NCBI RefSeq assembly: GCF_014839805.1
Contig: NC_051126.1
Location: forward strand, 6,208,609-6,272,608
Direction of reading: 5' to 3'
DNA: 64,000 nt
Source: Manduca sexta
Lineage: Eukaryota; Arthropoda; Insecta; Lepidoptera; Sphingidae
The first letter of the stretch is position 1. Each line of letters begins with the position of its first letter. The notes beneath the pieces were generated by a model. The model was not told the DNA's origin, ran no database searches, and was given only the letters and a program-made list of their open reading frames with translations. Both the position numbers and the translations under genes were made by a program. Below, piece by piece: positions 46,907-57,531 of this stretch.

Positions 46907-47118
46907 CCATCAAACATATTCATATCTGGTATACCTTGATAATAATTTACATCCGGTAAATTATATAAAGGTTACATTTCATCAAAACACCAAGTTATTT
47001 GATGGAAATTAATGTTGCATACATCATTAATATATTTAATAAAGTGTGTAACAAATTGTGACTTTCCACACCACTCGGACCTGCGACTATGGCAGTAAGG
47101 ATGATAAAAATGGAACAT

Positions 47119-47463
47119 TTTAAACACACGTGTAAACTCGAAAAGAGCTCACGAATAAATACAACAAGGAGTTAGATTAAATGCTTTATATTTGTTTTAT
47201 TTTATATGAAAAATGACTCTACCAGTACTTCAAACAATAAACACCATTAAAACTGAATTACAATTAACTTAATACCAACACATATTTACAAATTGTAATT
47301 TTTACTCGATATTAACAAATAAAATATTTTTTTCAAATTTAGATTGTGATAAAGTAAAAATACATACATTTTAAAGTTAGGATTATAAATAATTTGAAAC
47401 TAATAAACACACATGCATTCGGTAACATACACATCTTTTATGGTACAGAAATTGTTAATAAAA
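47119..47463. other. Intergenic spacer between PolB and ATPase
   Basis: About 345 bp, very AT-rich, between the end of PolB and the likely ATPase start on the same strand. It may hold the ATPase promoter. No motif is distinct. Confidence 0.4.
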
Positions 47464-50400
47464 TCAAATGTCCTTTATTTTATAATGACCCCATGCTAGA
47501 GTGTCAGTTGAATTTTCTAATAAATAACGTTTTGTGTCATTATGTGATAAAGATATCTTATTGATTTTTTGGGTGTATATGGAATGTTTTATTGATTTAA
47601 ACCTTAACATTTCATTATATTGTGTTTTCTTGTCATATAGACATGATTTATAATCCGTAAGACAAAATTTTTTTGTAACATTTTTATTTATACCTTTCGC
47701 TTTACATATAGATATATCTTGCACATCCATTGCATACATTTTTGAACGAAGACCTACAAACTCTTTGAAAATTTTACCGTTGTTTTCATCTTTGAAAAAC
47801 CTAATCGCTTTTATTCAATAATGGTAAACCATATTCATTATTTGGTGGATAGTCGGATGTATCAAAGTAGTTTGCTAAATCAGTTTTAATATCAGCATAG
47901 AAGTTTTCTGTAAATATTTGATATATTAAACTATCGGTGTCAGTATAAAGTAATTTAAGTTTGTCTTGATATTTAACTTTCATGTAATCGTAATGAAAAT
48001 CATATAGTAATGTTTTTGATAGATCAAAAATACAGAAACCGAGATAAATTGGTTTATTATAGACAACCTTGGTTTTATTTAATTGTACTGCAACTAAGCT
48101 TTCTGAGAATATGGATACACTGTGAAACTCAGGTCTTGCTATTAAAGATTGAGCGCCTTCGGTTTTACCACGATTTAACCAGTGATTTACTAGTTTTACA
48201 TTAACTCGTTTTCTTACATTTTCCATTGTTTTACCAAATACGGAATTATTCATAAGTTTGAAAAAATCTTTCTCAAAATCTGAAGTAGCTAACGAACGCA
48301 TATGAGTGTTCAAATCTATGTAACTATTTTAACCATGTGGATTGTTCAAATTTAAGTATTCTGTGAATTTTAACTAATCTGAGACCTTTCCTTAAACATT
48401 GCTTAAGGTTTCTATAATGGATGACATAATTTTTTATCATTTAGATTTGGGATCAGTTTCTTATCTCTGCTACTTCCTAAACACATTTTCCGGGCAAAAT
48501 GGAAAATCTGAATGAAAATTATGTAAATCATTTGAATATTCTAAATCTACTTCTAAAATAAAACCATATTGAGCATCATCGGCGACATTAAAGTCTGTCT
48601 TTATGTCTACCCATTCAAATTTACCGGTTGGGAGACATTGGGACATAGCCCAACCATATAGGTTATTTGCATCTAAATACATAAGAAACGAAGATGGTTT
48701 GTCTGAATCATATTCCGACATAAACATGTTATTTGCTATTGCGTGTCTGTTACTACATTGCGATATACCACCCCGAATATTATTGGCTATAAACGTTATC
48801 TTATCGATATCTGTTAACAGCTCTAAATTAATTTTAGTAAATATTAACATAGCATCCCAACTTAATCCAGGTGCTGTATAATAGTGGGCAGGATCTAATC
48901 CGTATGTTTTAAGACAAACATCTCTAAAATTTTCAAATATGTCCGCTAGTAATAAAACATCCGTTTTAAATAAAGATCGGAATAATCACCCATGTCTTTA
49001 CAATTGAAATGATTCCATACATCTTGTGCATGAAGGTAATCATTTTCTGTAATGTGACTATCATTTAAAGAACTATAAAATTTATCGCGAGTAGGAAGAT
49101 GGGTTATTTTTAAAGAATCAAATGAAGTCATATATTCGTATGGATAAACACCTTTTCTTATTAAACGTTTAAAATCTTCTTCATGTGGATATTTTAATTT
49201 TAGTTCATTAAATTGTTTAGGTAATAAGTTCTGAGCTAATTTATCAAGACTACTGGACATAAATTTAAAAGAGTCAAGAAATCTTAATTTCAAAATTCTA
49301 TTATTGATTTGTAAAACTTTAGAAAACGAAATATATTTTTCCTTATTCTCAGGAATAAGTTCAATATCACCTTCATCAAAATTAAGACCATGCACTATAA
49401 AATGAGCATCATAATTACTTAAATTATGAAAAATACTGGAACAAAATTAGGTGCTTTGTATTTCTTTGAGCACAATGCATGAGCAACTCCTTCATAAGCA
49501 CCAGTGTGGAAATTATATGATATTGTAGTATCTCCGTTTAATTTGTTGCTACAAATATAACATGACTCACTTTGACTAATATTTATTTTATCTTCATCGT
49601 TTAATGGTAATGGAGATTTAACAAAAGTATTTTTATTACAAATATTTTCTAAATCTTTTTAATTAATTGCATAAATTTTAGTGCGCAATCCTTTCCGGTA
49701 TACGATCTATATACTGAAAAATTGTCATTATAAGAACATTTGATATAATAGCCAAAACTATACATTTCGTGTTTTTGAACATTAGCAGTTGATGATTGAT
49801 TTGGGTTATTAAAACAACCCTCTATTGGATTTAAGAATGCTTCAAAGTCAGCATATATTACAAATGGTACTCTTAATTTACGTTCAAAGTTATTGAATGA
49901 AATTTGGTTTGATGGGATTAATTCATTAAACCAGTTTCTTTCCCTATCGTTTTCCGATGGCAAACTTGTGCACACGTTAAAACAGTCATTTTCTTGGTGA
50001 CGTTTTAAATTATCTAATGATGTAAATTTTAATAAACAACCATCACAAATATGAACTGCATGTTCAGAGGTTGATAATTGTTTAGATAATAATCTCGAGA
50101 GGTTTTGATAAAACAATAATGACCTTTGGTACCTTGAGATATGTACAATAAGTTTAAATGAGTCGTTTTTCTATGTTTCGTGAAATGTAATGGTCCTACA
50201 ATTTTATTAGTTTTGTTTAATGAATCATAATGCAATCCGAAAACATTAATACTCATATTATTTAATTTCTCAAACTTATGAATGTCATTAATTTTAACAG
50301 GAAACGAGATATTATCAAAATTTAGTTTGTTTTTATGTATTATATAAGATGATACCCTGTTGGAGCTATGAGTAGCTGGATACAATCCTGACAATACTGC

Positions 50401-51802
50401 CCAACGGAAGCATTCATGATCATTATTTTGAACATTAATAACAGCTTTTTTATATTTTATATCTAATGGCAAATCTATATATGAAGATCCACGTAATGGG
50501 TTAAATTTGTTAACATTTATGTCCAAGTGATTTATTTTAACTAAACTCCATCCACTACCCTTTTTTCAAAATTTGTCATTTTGTTAGTTATTTCGGTAAA
50601 TATTGATGGGAAAATAATATCTTTATCATCCCCCTTCGACAAAAAAGATAATTAGATATCTGAAAGTCAAAAGTATTACGTAGATTTTTGTTTATTGTAT
50701 AAAGTTAGCATTGAGAATAAAATTAACTTTTACAACAGAGTGTTCAAGGATAGATCGTTCTAGTAGTTTATACATAACGCTTGTAATATTTTTCAAAAAT
50801 AATTCAGGTGTTTCAAACAAATGGTCTGAAATGAAATTAGATTTCACTCTGTATGTAACAAGTCTATTACCGAAAGCACTATCAATCAATTGAACATTAG
50901 AAAAATCATTATCCCTTCTGATTACATTATTTTTATGTGTATTGCTCTTTACGTGGTTGGTCAGATATTTTTTAACACATGTACTTGACATTGAGGACAT
51001 TCAATTTTATCATCAAATTCTGTACTTACAGTATTTTTGTTGATGATGATAATGTCGATGGGGCTACAAGGTGAAGCTTTTTCTTCCTCTTTATTTCCTC
51101 TTCACTGAGTAACGTCGACGCTGATCTCTTCCTGCTGCCATCTCCTTTCTGAATAGTTCTGAATGACAAAGAAAATAATTAATAACTTTATTAACAAACA
51201 AAAACAAAATATTGCAATTGATCTAATATCTAAATACTAACATTTTTGTTATTCACATTGTGAACAATATGCTTTCATGGGTAATACACCATCAATGACG
51301 TCTTCATTTCCGATTTTATGTCCATCACATGGAGTGTAATAGGGAGAAATATCAGGGTCTCTTAGCATTGACTCTGGTAAAACATTTTGTATATACCAAA
51401 ACCTTATAAAATGATGATATTTTTGTAAAATAATATTTTTGCTAAAACCCGCAATCTCACTCTGGGATAAACTACAAATATCAAGCGAGCGGTACATTTT
51501 CGTTGTACTCCAATGTTAAAAATATAAACGGAAGAAACACGTGAAATGATTGTGAAAGACGTCCCAACCGTTATAAATACTTGGAATGTATCCCTCTTCA
51601 TGGATTTTCAAAACATGTTACAACTAGTCTTAACATAATGAAAAAAATATTGTACTCACGTTTCGACTTGTGTTTGTTCCATTTTATCACAGAGCTCGTA
51701 AAGTTCTTCGTCATATTGCGATGACATCAATTCCATTGATTCGATGTTTTCGACAAGTTCGACGAGTTCCATGTTGTATAAATCACAGCTCAATGCATCC
51801 AT
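47464..51802 (-). pseudogene. Protein-primed family B DNA polymerase (PolB), probable intron, several frame breaks
   Basis: This would replicate the element. In protein order: a probable exon 1 (51660-51802, starting MDALSCDLYNMEL) ends at GTGAGT; the acceptor CATTCAG puts exon 2 at 51158. A C2H2-type finger (CPQCQ...) and a second zinc-binding stretch (HICDGCLLKF) follow. Exonuclease motifs are VIYADFEAF (about 49832-49870) and HNLSNYDAHF (about 49405-49435). Polymerase motif A is YLDANNLYGWAMSQ (about 48640-48680), motif B NNSVFGKTMEN and motif C YTDTDSL (about 47930-47950). The catalytic Asp and Lys residues are present. The coding sequence changes frame many times (for example near 50560, 50110, 49650, 48945, 48460, 47790), mostly at A or T runs. 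All sections are recognisable and in order, so it was recently complete. Confidence 0.92.
51249..51497 (-). CDS. Small ORF inside the probable PolB intron, unknown
   Basis: 82 residues from an ATG (MYRSLDICSLSQSEIAGFSK) ending YCSQCE. It has a CDGHKIG segment and a C-terminal CxxC that could bind metal. It lies wholly in the proposed intron on the same strand. The amino acid make-up is not the I/N/K/F mixture of chance frames here. It may be a separate small gene, an alternative first exon of PolB or a leftover. I do not recognise it. Confidence 0.4.
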   Translation of the reverse strand: MYRSLDICSLSQSEIAGFSKNIILQKYHHFIRFWYIQNVLPESMLRDPDISPYYTPCDGHKIGNEDVIDGVLPMKAYCSQCE

Positions 51803-51821
51803 GATGGGAAATGACTTAGCG

Positions 51822-51860
51822 ATGTGTAGTTTAAAAATTAGTTCAGACCTTATATACTAC
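51822..51860 (-). promoter_or_regulatory. Candidate core promoter of PolB
   Basis: On the minus strand TATATAAGG lies at about 51848-51857, some 46 bases before the ATG at 51802, with room for a start site near 51822. It sits between the gene and the right TIR. Confidence 0.45.
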
Positions 51861-52257
51861 CTAAACAATTTACTTTACAACTCTCTTAAATGTTTATGAA
51901 AAAAGTATTCAATTAGTTCCAAACATGTTTTAACGGTTCCCAATTACCTTACAATCGTAAGCTTGACTTGACTTGACAAATATTAAAAGAATCATAAGTA
52001 TTTACAATAATTATACTTAGCACTAGCACAAAGAGTTCAAAATGCAAATAGATGAGTAACTTAAAACACTGTTTTTACAATACAATCTAAATTATTAAAA
52101 TATTTAAGTCTAGCAATCGCAAAAATACAATGATAGGTTTCTTAGAACAAAGTATAATATCTAAATGAAATCAATTATTTTTTCACACGAAGAACATTTC
52201 AAAGTTATTAAGTTATAAAAAAGTTTATGCACTGGCACTACACACTGACACTTTTTT

Positions 52258-52970
52258 CATTTGTCTGTATCTATTGTATATTTAACACAATCGTCCTTAC
52301 TAGCCAACTGTTTAGTAATATTGTATATGGTGTCCTTTACGGTTTGCAGGTTCTTATCACAGTCACTTTCTGCGTAATATTTAAGTCGCACTTCAGCGTG
52401 TTTCCACTGTTCCATCGTTGCAATATTTTTTATTTTATTAACGTCGTAAATTTCAATTTTAATCAGGTGTGATGCATGTGTGCCGTCGTCGCTGTTAGAT
52501 TTGATGTACGAAATGCCACCACCACTCGTCGATCGACCAACACTGGATGACTTTTTCGTATTCGTCTTTTTCTTCTTTGGTTTTCGAAAAAGTCATCGAT
52601 GTTGTTAAATTCGTTCGATCTTTTATTGGCTATGATCGCCTTTTTGACTTTGGCTGCGAGGGTCCCTTCTTCGTCACTAGGTTCGTCGTTTTCATCAGCG
52701 TAATAATAACTCTTGAAAGTATTTTCAGAAAACTGTAATAAAAATTAATAAAAATGTTTTAGTTATCAGTTAAGTAAGTAGTATGTGATAAATACGTATA
52801 GGTATGCTAAGTATAAATGTACAAGTTAATAACAATGATCAATTAATAAGAGATCGAAGACAGTTAAAATGTATTAACCTCGTGGACAACACATATAATA
52901 AACAATTAATTAAACATCTAGTTGGTTATAACAACGTTAGGTCAAAGTATAAAAAGGTACTTACATTCAT
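52258..52970 (-). pseudogene. TIR-embedded gene, right copy (frameshift)
   Basis: Mirror image of 39368-40081 with the same ATG-AAT first exon (ATG at 52968-52970) and splice signals. A T run in exon 2 (near 52580-52590, T4 here against five in the left copy) shifts the frame and would truncate the protein before its C-terminal half. Just past the stop another run also differs in length. Either this copy is dead or a consensus error is present. Confidence 0.7.
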
Positions 52971-53048
52971 TTTTATAACAGTTTCACTATTTTAACACTT
53001 CACTATTACACTTAACTGGAGATCTCGCTTGGAACAGAGCACAGAGTG

Positions 53049-53088
53049 GAATACGATACCATGTGATTTTGAGTCGGTCTTTTATATG
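53049..53088 (-). promoter_or_regulatory. Candidate core promoter of right TIR gene
   Basis: Mirror of the left TATA box (TTTATATGG on the plus strand at 53081-53089). Confidence 0.45.
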
Positions 53089-53540
53089 GAGAGCGGGTAT
53101 TGTTTCCTTACAGACAAGACTAAACATGTTTCCAACTTTCACCATAAATTTTATATTGAATAGGTATTATTCGGAAATGGGAATAATAGAGACGAGACCT
53201 ATTGTTAAAAATAATAGAGAAGTAGTAAATCATTGATAAAATATAGTTACCACCCGTGGCAACAATGAGAGGATGCAAAGGTTTTGTACCTAGAATTTGG
53301 GTAATGTATTATGTATGACAAACAATTGATTGATTTATCTTTCACAAACAATGGCCATAATGTGTAAAGGGTCAGTATTGAGTAATTGTAAACGGTTATT
53401 AAGTAGAAATACGATACAAAGACCTTAGCGTTTTTCAATAAAAAGGATCGCTGATAGAAAGTAGAAAGACAAAAGCATAAGGAAACAAAGGGAACAGGTC
53501 CAAGCTTGAAAATGAGCCGTAGAGCATGAGTAAAGTTAAT

Positions 53541-53867
53541 GCATCACTCCATTCGCGGGTGATATAAATGCAATCCGCGTACGTTGGTAATGAAATCCAC
53601 GGTAAACTTCGACGTAACATGCGGGCGGTACAAGAGTAATCCGCGGACGGTATCATTGAAAGTCGCGGCCGATAACAATTATAATTCGCGGGCGGTATAA
53701 TTTTAATTCGCGGGCGCTATCATTTTAATTCGCGGTCGGTATTATTTTAATTCGCGGTTGATATCATTTTAATTCGCGGTCGGTATTATTTTAATTCGCG
53801 GTCGGTATTATTTTAATTCGCGGTTGATATCAATTTAATTCGCGGTTGATATCAATTTAATTCGCGG
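53541..53867 (-). repeat. 22-bp tandem repeat array, right TIR
   Basis: Inverted copy of the array at 38469-38799 with the same order of unit subtypes; the clean units are outermost. Confidence 0.93.
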
Positions 53868-53872
53868 ATAGT

Positions 53873-53956
53873 ATGGTGGCCCGGCCCTGGAGCAGGCCGC
53901 GGACCCCCCGTGGCTGGGGGCGCGGGGTGGCTTCGCAGGTGCTCGGGTATCGGTGA
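53873..53956. other. GC-rich block in right TIR
   Basis: Inverted copy of 38380-38463. Confidence 0.7.
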
Positions 53957-54262
53957 ATCCCTTACTACTATCTTAAGATCATCGTGTTATGAAAGCCTAA
54001 TCATGATAGCCTAATTTAAAATTTGCGAACTAAGTTTAATTTATTAAACAACGCCGACTCAGATGACAACACTCGTTCAAATAACAGTTCAAATTATGTT
54101 TATTAAATAGTTCAGTTTTTTTTAACTTTACTTGAGATTCTATTGAGAGGTGACATTGGTTTTAATTAGACCGAATTCATTCTCAGTTCATCATTATAGT
54201 ACATTTCGTCAGTAAAAATGAGATATGAAGCAAAAAAGTCGTGTGAATCATTTTGATAATTA

Positions 54263-55061
54263 TGTCGATATAATCCCGTTACTTTGATGTGCTTTTCCCT
54301 CTCGTCCTTTCCCTCCCTTCCCTGTCCTCCCGCCCTGATTGATGGCGCCGGAGATTGCATGTCAGGATTACATCTGCGGAGGATGTACGGATTATTTAGT
54401 TGCCGCCAGAGGGTAAATAAAGCGAGCAATATAAAAAACTTATAGTGTTACTATACTGGAGATTGAACGTGTCCTAAATTTAACTACTATTATTTTTAGC
54501 TTAAGGGATTATATTTATCTTCTATAACTCGATTCATTGAAATATCGAATCGAAAGTGTTGTTTTGTACTTGTATTGATTATGTTATTAAGAAAGAATAA
54601 GATTATACTCATTTTTTTAAACTACATAAAAATATTGTCAAATATGCTTTCAGTAGGTCAGTTTCTGTTTTATGCTATATGCATCAAGTTTTACCCATAA
54701 TAATCGTATTAGAGTATTTCTCATTTAAAGTTACGTCGAGATAGCATGAAGACAATCAATATTTCACGCGGGAATCGTCCACTGCTGGACATTGACCTCC
54801 CCCATATATAAAATGAAGACAATATAAAATCATATAATTATTGAGGTTTTCGTAGGCAAAGGCTCCCTTCTTAATCCTTTACCTATACGGCTGGCAGGAG
54901 ATTAATGTGTATAGTAAAAACAAATCGGGTTTTTACTATGTTTAATCATAAAATAAAAAATGCAGAGAAAAAATTTACATTGTTTTTATATGTCTAATTT
55001 TGTATTCCTTTTATCTCTTGCTTCTTTTATCTTGATAATATATTTTTATCAAAAATTTACT
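54263..55061. other. Polinton right flank with dispersed-repeat scraps
   Basis: A C-rich tract at about 54295-54345 and a coding-like minus-strand stretch (LFTLWRQLNNPYILRRC, about 54360-54429) resemble a common lepidopteran dispersed sequence. At 54776-54808 the minus strand reads GGGGGAGGTCAATGTCCAGC, an RTE-type LINE 3' end scrap. No gene recognised. Confidence 0.4.
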
Positions 55062-55395
55062 TGTTATGTATGTCGCCGCAGCACTGGTGAATTTCCGGAG
55101 CGATAGTGGCGCCATCTATCATTACATCGAGGAAGTATTAGAAAAGGAGGGAGGTCGACTGCTGTCAATATAAGGACCGGCCGAGCGGCGAGAGCTCAGT
55201 CTTGTACCAGCCTTGTAGCAGTATTGTAGTAGTCTTCAGCAATCTTGTTTCACGCTCGAACCGATCACATTGTGTATTCCGCTAGTGTTACTATGCAGTA
55301 AATTGTTATTGAAGTAAATAAGTGTTTCAATAACTGTCTGAATAAATATAGACCGGTGATACTTTACCGGTCATGTAAAAAATAACCAAGTAAAC
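55062..55395 (+). mobile_element. Putative solo LTR
   Basis: It begins TGTTATGTATG. It contains AATATAAGG (TATA-like, about 55170), GAGCTCAGTCTTG (initiator-like, about 55190-55202), an AATAAATATAG poly(A)-like signal (about 55340) and an inverted GACCGGT/ACCGGTC pair (55352-55375). It ends near AATAACCA. This order, U3-TATA-initiator-poly(A), fits an LTR of BEL or Gypsy type. No clear target duplication or second LTR is seen, so a single-copy promoter is an alternative. Confidence 0.35.
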
Positions 55396-55517
55396 AGTTT
55401 CACTCCGACATGTACGTTTATAATATATACAGTTCAGTACGAGAATCATGGAATTTTTCACTTGTTTTCATAATTTCTATAATTATTGTTATTTACTTAT
55501 AGTTACTACATATGTAG

Positions 55518-55541
55518 AAGAAAGACTATATAGTCTTTCTT
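55518..55541. repeat. Perfect 24-bp palindrome
   Basis: AAGAAAGACTAT followed directly by its reverse complement, no loop. Confidence 0.9.
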
Positions 55542-55726
55542 TATTCAGTTGACAAACCTGAAAAAGAAAATTATTTTTCTTTTCAATAGCTTCACAATCT
55601 ACTGCAAAAGGAACAACAGGATTTGTGAAGCGACTGACGTCTCAGCCTTCTGAAACCGCAGACGACAGCGAGTCAAAGTAACATGGCCTTCCTTCATGAT
55701 TTTCTGAAAAGCACCTATGTACATAG

Positions 55727-56090
55727 CATCACGCCTTTTTCATTTTTCAGGTGTAGGCAGAGGTGGGTATCACACTTATATTTCCCCAGCAATAATATTT
55801 ACATAGGTTCTTAATTGTATATATAGTTTCCCTGTTTCACTTCTTAAAAAAATTACCATCTCGAAATTGTGTTCATTCTCAGGGTTTTATAAAATCTGAT
55901 TTGTTTAAACTGAACGTATGTGTATTGGTAATCATATTCATTTTAAAATAGGGAACAAACCTATTGTCATTTATCGGTCACAATTGCAGACTCCAGACTG
56001 ATACAAAACTGAAAATACCATCATTTTACCCGAGTAATTGAACGGATTCAGTCCCAGTTCTCAGTCCAGCTACGTGAAATCTCGGGAGAC
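55727..56090 (-). repeat. Degenerate SINE B with internal insertion
   Basis: GCATCACGCCTTTTTCATTT and GTGTAGGCAGAGGTG (tail) at the left and CAGACTCCAGACTGATAC and TACCCGAGTAATTGAACGG (body and head) at the right are SINE B parts. About 165 bp between them do not match. Part of that insert (ATCTCGAAATTGTGTTCATT, about 55858) recurs near 59550. Confidence 0.5.
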
Positions 56091-56636
56091 CTCACAGTAG
56101 TCGTATAATAATACAACTTCTAAAACTTGGGCAGTTGAATATTTGTAACGCTTTACAAACGTACTTAATCTAGAGGGTAAAGGGAGTGATGATATACGCA
56201 AAATCGTTGGCGGCAGACAGAAAAACAGTGAACTACAGACTGAATCGTAGTGGCGACGTGACGTGTTCATATAACCCGATTGCTGCCGGCTTCCCTTTCG
56301 TGTCTTATGTAGAATTGAATTATCATTAGAACGATTTGCAAACAGCATTTATCCATATTAGTACCTATATGTAGTGTCGGACTCCCTTACGGAAAATTTC
56401 ACCCTTCGCCACTACTGAGTGGTGTACTTTGGGAGACACCTATAATATATAGGTGATGTATATACAACAGTGAACTGATTCGGATTGATGATGATGAGCT
56501 TGTAAGGGCTCGTAACGCTTCAATAATTTCTTAGATTTTATTTATTAGAGAGGTTTATGATCGGTGGTGTCTTGCCATCAGCTGAATTATTTATTCGTTT
56601 GTTCACTCTTTTAAAAACTAAACAATTTCAATCACT
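56091..56636. other. Mostly unannotated; RTE-like tail scrap at about 56427-56501
   Basis: TTTGGGAGACACCTATAATA, then AACAGTGAACTGATTCGG and GATGATGATGAG, resemble a degraded plus-strand RTE 3' end. Confidence 0.35.
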
Positions 56637-56872
56637 TACACTCACGCCTCTTATCTCCGCTAGGGTAGGCAGAGACACAACTAATGCACCCACTTTCCGC
56701 CGTGTGCATTCCATGATGAGGTAAAGGGCGAGCTTACCACCGTATTGGGCACAAATTCGAGACTCCGGGCGGATACTGAGTAGAAAAACCTAATATTGCT
56801 ACCCGACTCGGGGATCGAAGCTGAGACCAGCACTGCAGTACCGCAATACAACTACGCCGAGGCAATCAATAT
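56637..56872 (-). repeat. SINE B, near full length
   Basis: CTCCGCTAGGGTAGGCAGAG, CACCCACTTTCCGCCGTGTG, GACTCCGGGCGGATACTGAG and CAATACAACTACGCCGAGGC match the reference copy. The B box (CTCGGGGATCGAAGC) is altered. Confidence 0.82.
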
Positions 56873-57339
56873 TTCAATTTTAATAACGTATAACAGGTAG
56901 TTGGGGAATTTCATAGCCTTCAATACTTTCATCGGCAGGCGAATTGCCCACACTGAACAATAAAACCTACGAGAATTCTGCCCATTGACTGATCGATGTG
57001 CAACCGCTTCCAACCACAGCTGAAGCCAAGCTGCGTTATAAAAGAGCATTCACGTGAAAATCCTGTATTCCTCGTTAATTAATTTAAAATTAAGTACTAA
57101 GATTTTTACTTTTAGCGAAAAACTATCCATTTTTCACTATGTTAGTTTTATCCGTGGATTTTGAAACAACGAAAAGAGATTCGTGGATGTATAGTTAAAT
57201 TGATTATTGTTTTAAATGACAACGCAACTCGAAGGAGCGTGGTTGAATTATTTTGAGGGTAATTCGAAAAAATTCGGAACTTATGCAATCGTTTGATTCA
57301 ACTCAAATGGAAGTAGACTGGACCGTTTGTTGTATGCAT

Positions 57340-57531
57340 GACGAGTTTTAGGCCAGGATTACTACCTTTAGGAGCCCAGACACTGCTCGTAGGCGTCGCG
57401 ATACACCAAAGCAGAGATGACGGGACGAACTGGAATCATTTAAAATTAACTTGTTCACTATAGCGCAGAATCGTGGTTCATAGAAGTGTCTTGGAGAGGC
57501 CTTTGCCCATAATTGTGAAATTATAGCTTGA
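57340..57531 (+). pseudogene. RTE-type LINE reverse transcriptase C-terminal remnant
   Basis: In one plus frame from about 57385: RRRDTPKQR, stop, RDELESF, then FTIAQNRGS, stop, KCLGEAFAHN. The pattern R-W-x-D-(E/D)-L ... A-Q-(N/D)-R-x-x-W-x-x-L-(G/E)-E-A-(F/Y) is the usual C-terminal end of many insect RTE reverse transcriptases. Both tryptophans appear as stop codons (TGA and TAG), so it is dead. Upstream domains are missing. Confidence 0.72.

Larger units (their letters stand above)
45879..47118 (-). pseudogene. FtsK/HerA-type genome-packaging ATPase, interrupted by an assembly gap
   Basis: This is the motor presumed to pump element DNA into capsids. A Walker A region (GPSG in one frame, CGKSQF in the next) lies at about 47050-47085 and is split by a one-base break. 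Walker B (NLIIIDDLM) lies at about 46290-46320 and again at 46873-46900 because the sequence on the two sides of the N run is the same. C-terminal to it come YITQNLFHQG and SYIIYFKNPRDK (sensor-like region) and the terminal VVYIPTKEF. A probable start is the ATG at 47118. With the duplicate flank and the N run ignored, the gene is about 220 codons, normal for this family. The break after the start, the P-loop break and the gap are the visible defects. Confidence 0.88.
38088..54262. mobile_element. Polinton (Maverick) element, about 16.2 kb
   Basis: Long inverted repeats enclose PolB, retrovirus-like integrase, packaging ATPase, adenain-like protease, major and minor capsid proteins and several small proteins. 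This set defines Polintons/Mavericks, which double as endogenous adintovirus-like agents. The inner genes run on the minus strand; one extra gene lies in each TIR and points inwards. I set the ends where the two flanks stop matching (38088 and 54262). No convincing 6-bp target duplication is seen; both ends are AT-rich (TAATTA). Many genes have one-base frame breaks, so as written the element is not fully coding. Confidence 0.95.
51911..54262 (-). repeat. Polinton right TIR
   Basis: Inverted partner of 38088-40427. It has an extra 14 bp near 53996-54012 (a partial duplication of TAGGCT-TCAT), several homopolymer-length differences and scattered substitutions. Confidence 0.94.

Noticed and set aside
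46258..46923. Long frames spanning the N run
   Set aside because: Their length comes from translating N; only the ATPase parts outside the gap are real.
54166..54429. 87-residue minus-strand frame with LFTLWRQLNNPYILRRC
   Set aside because: It starts in GC-richer DNA but runs into the Polinton TIR, and the N-terminal part looks like a common dispersed sequence; not a gene of this locus.
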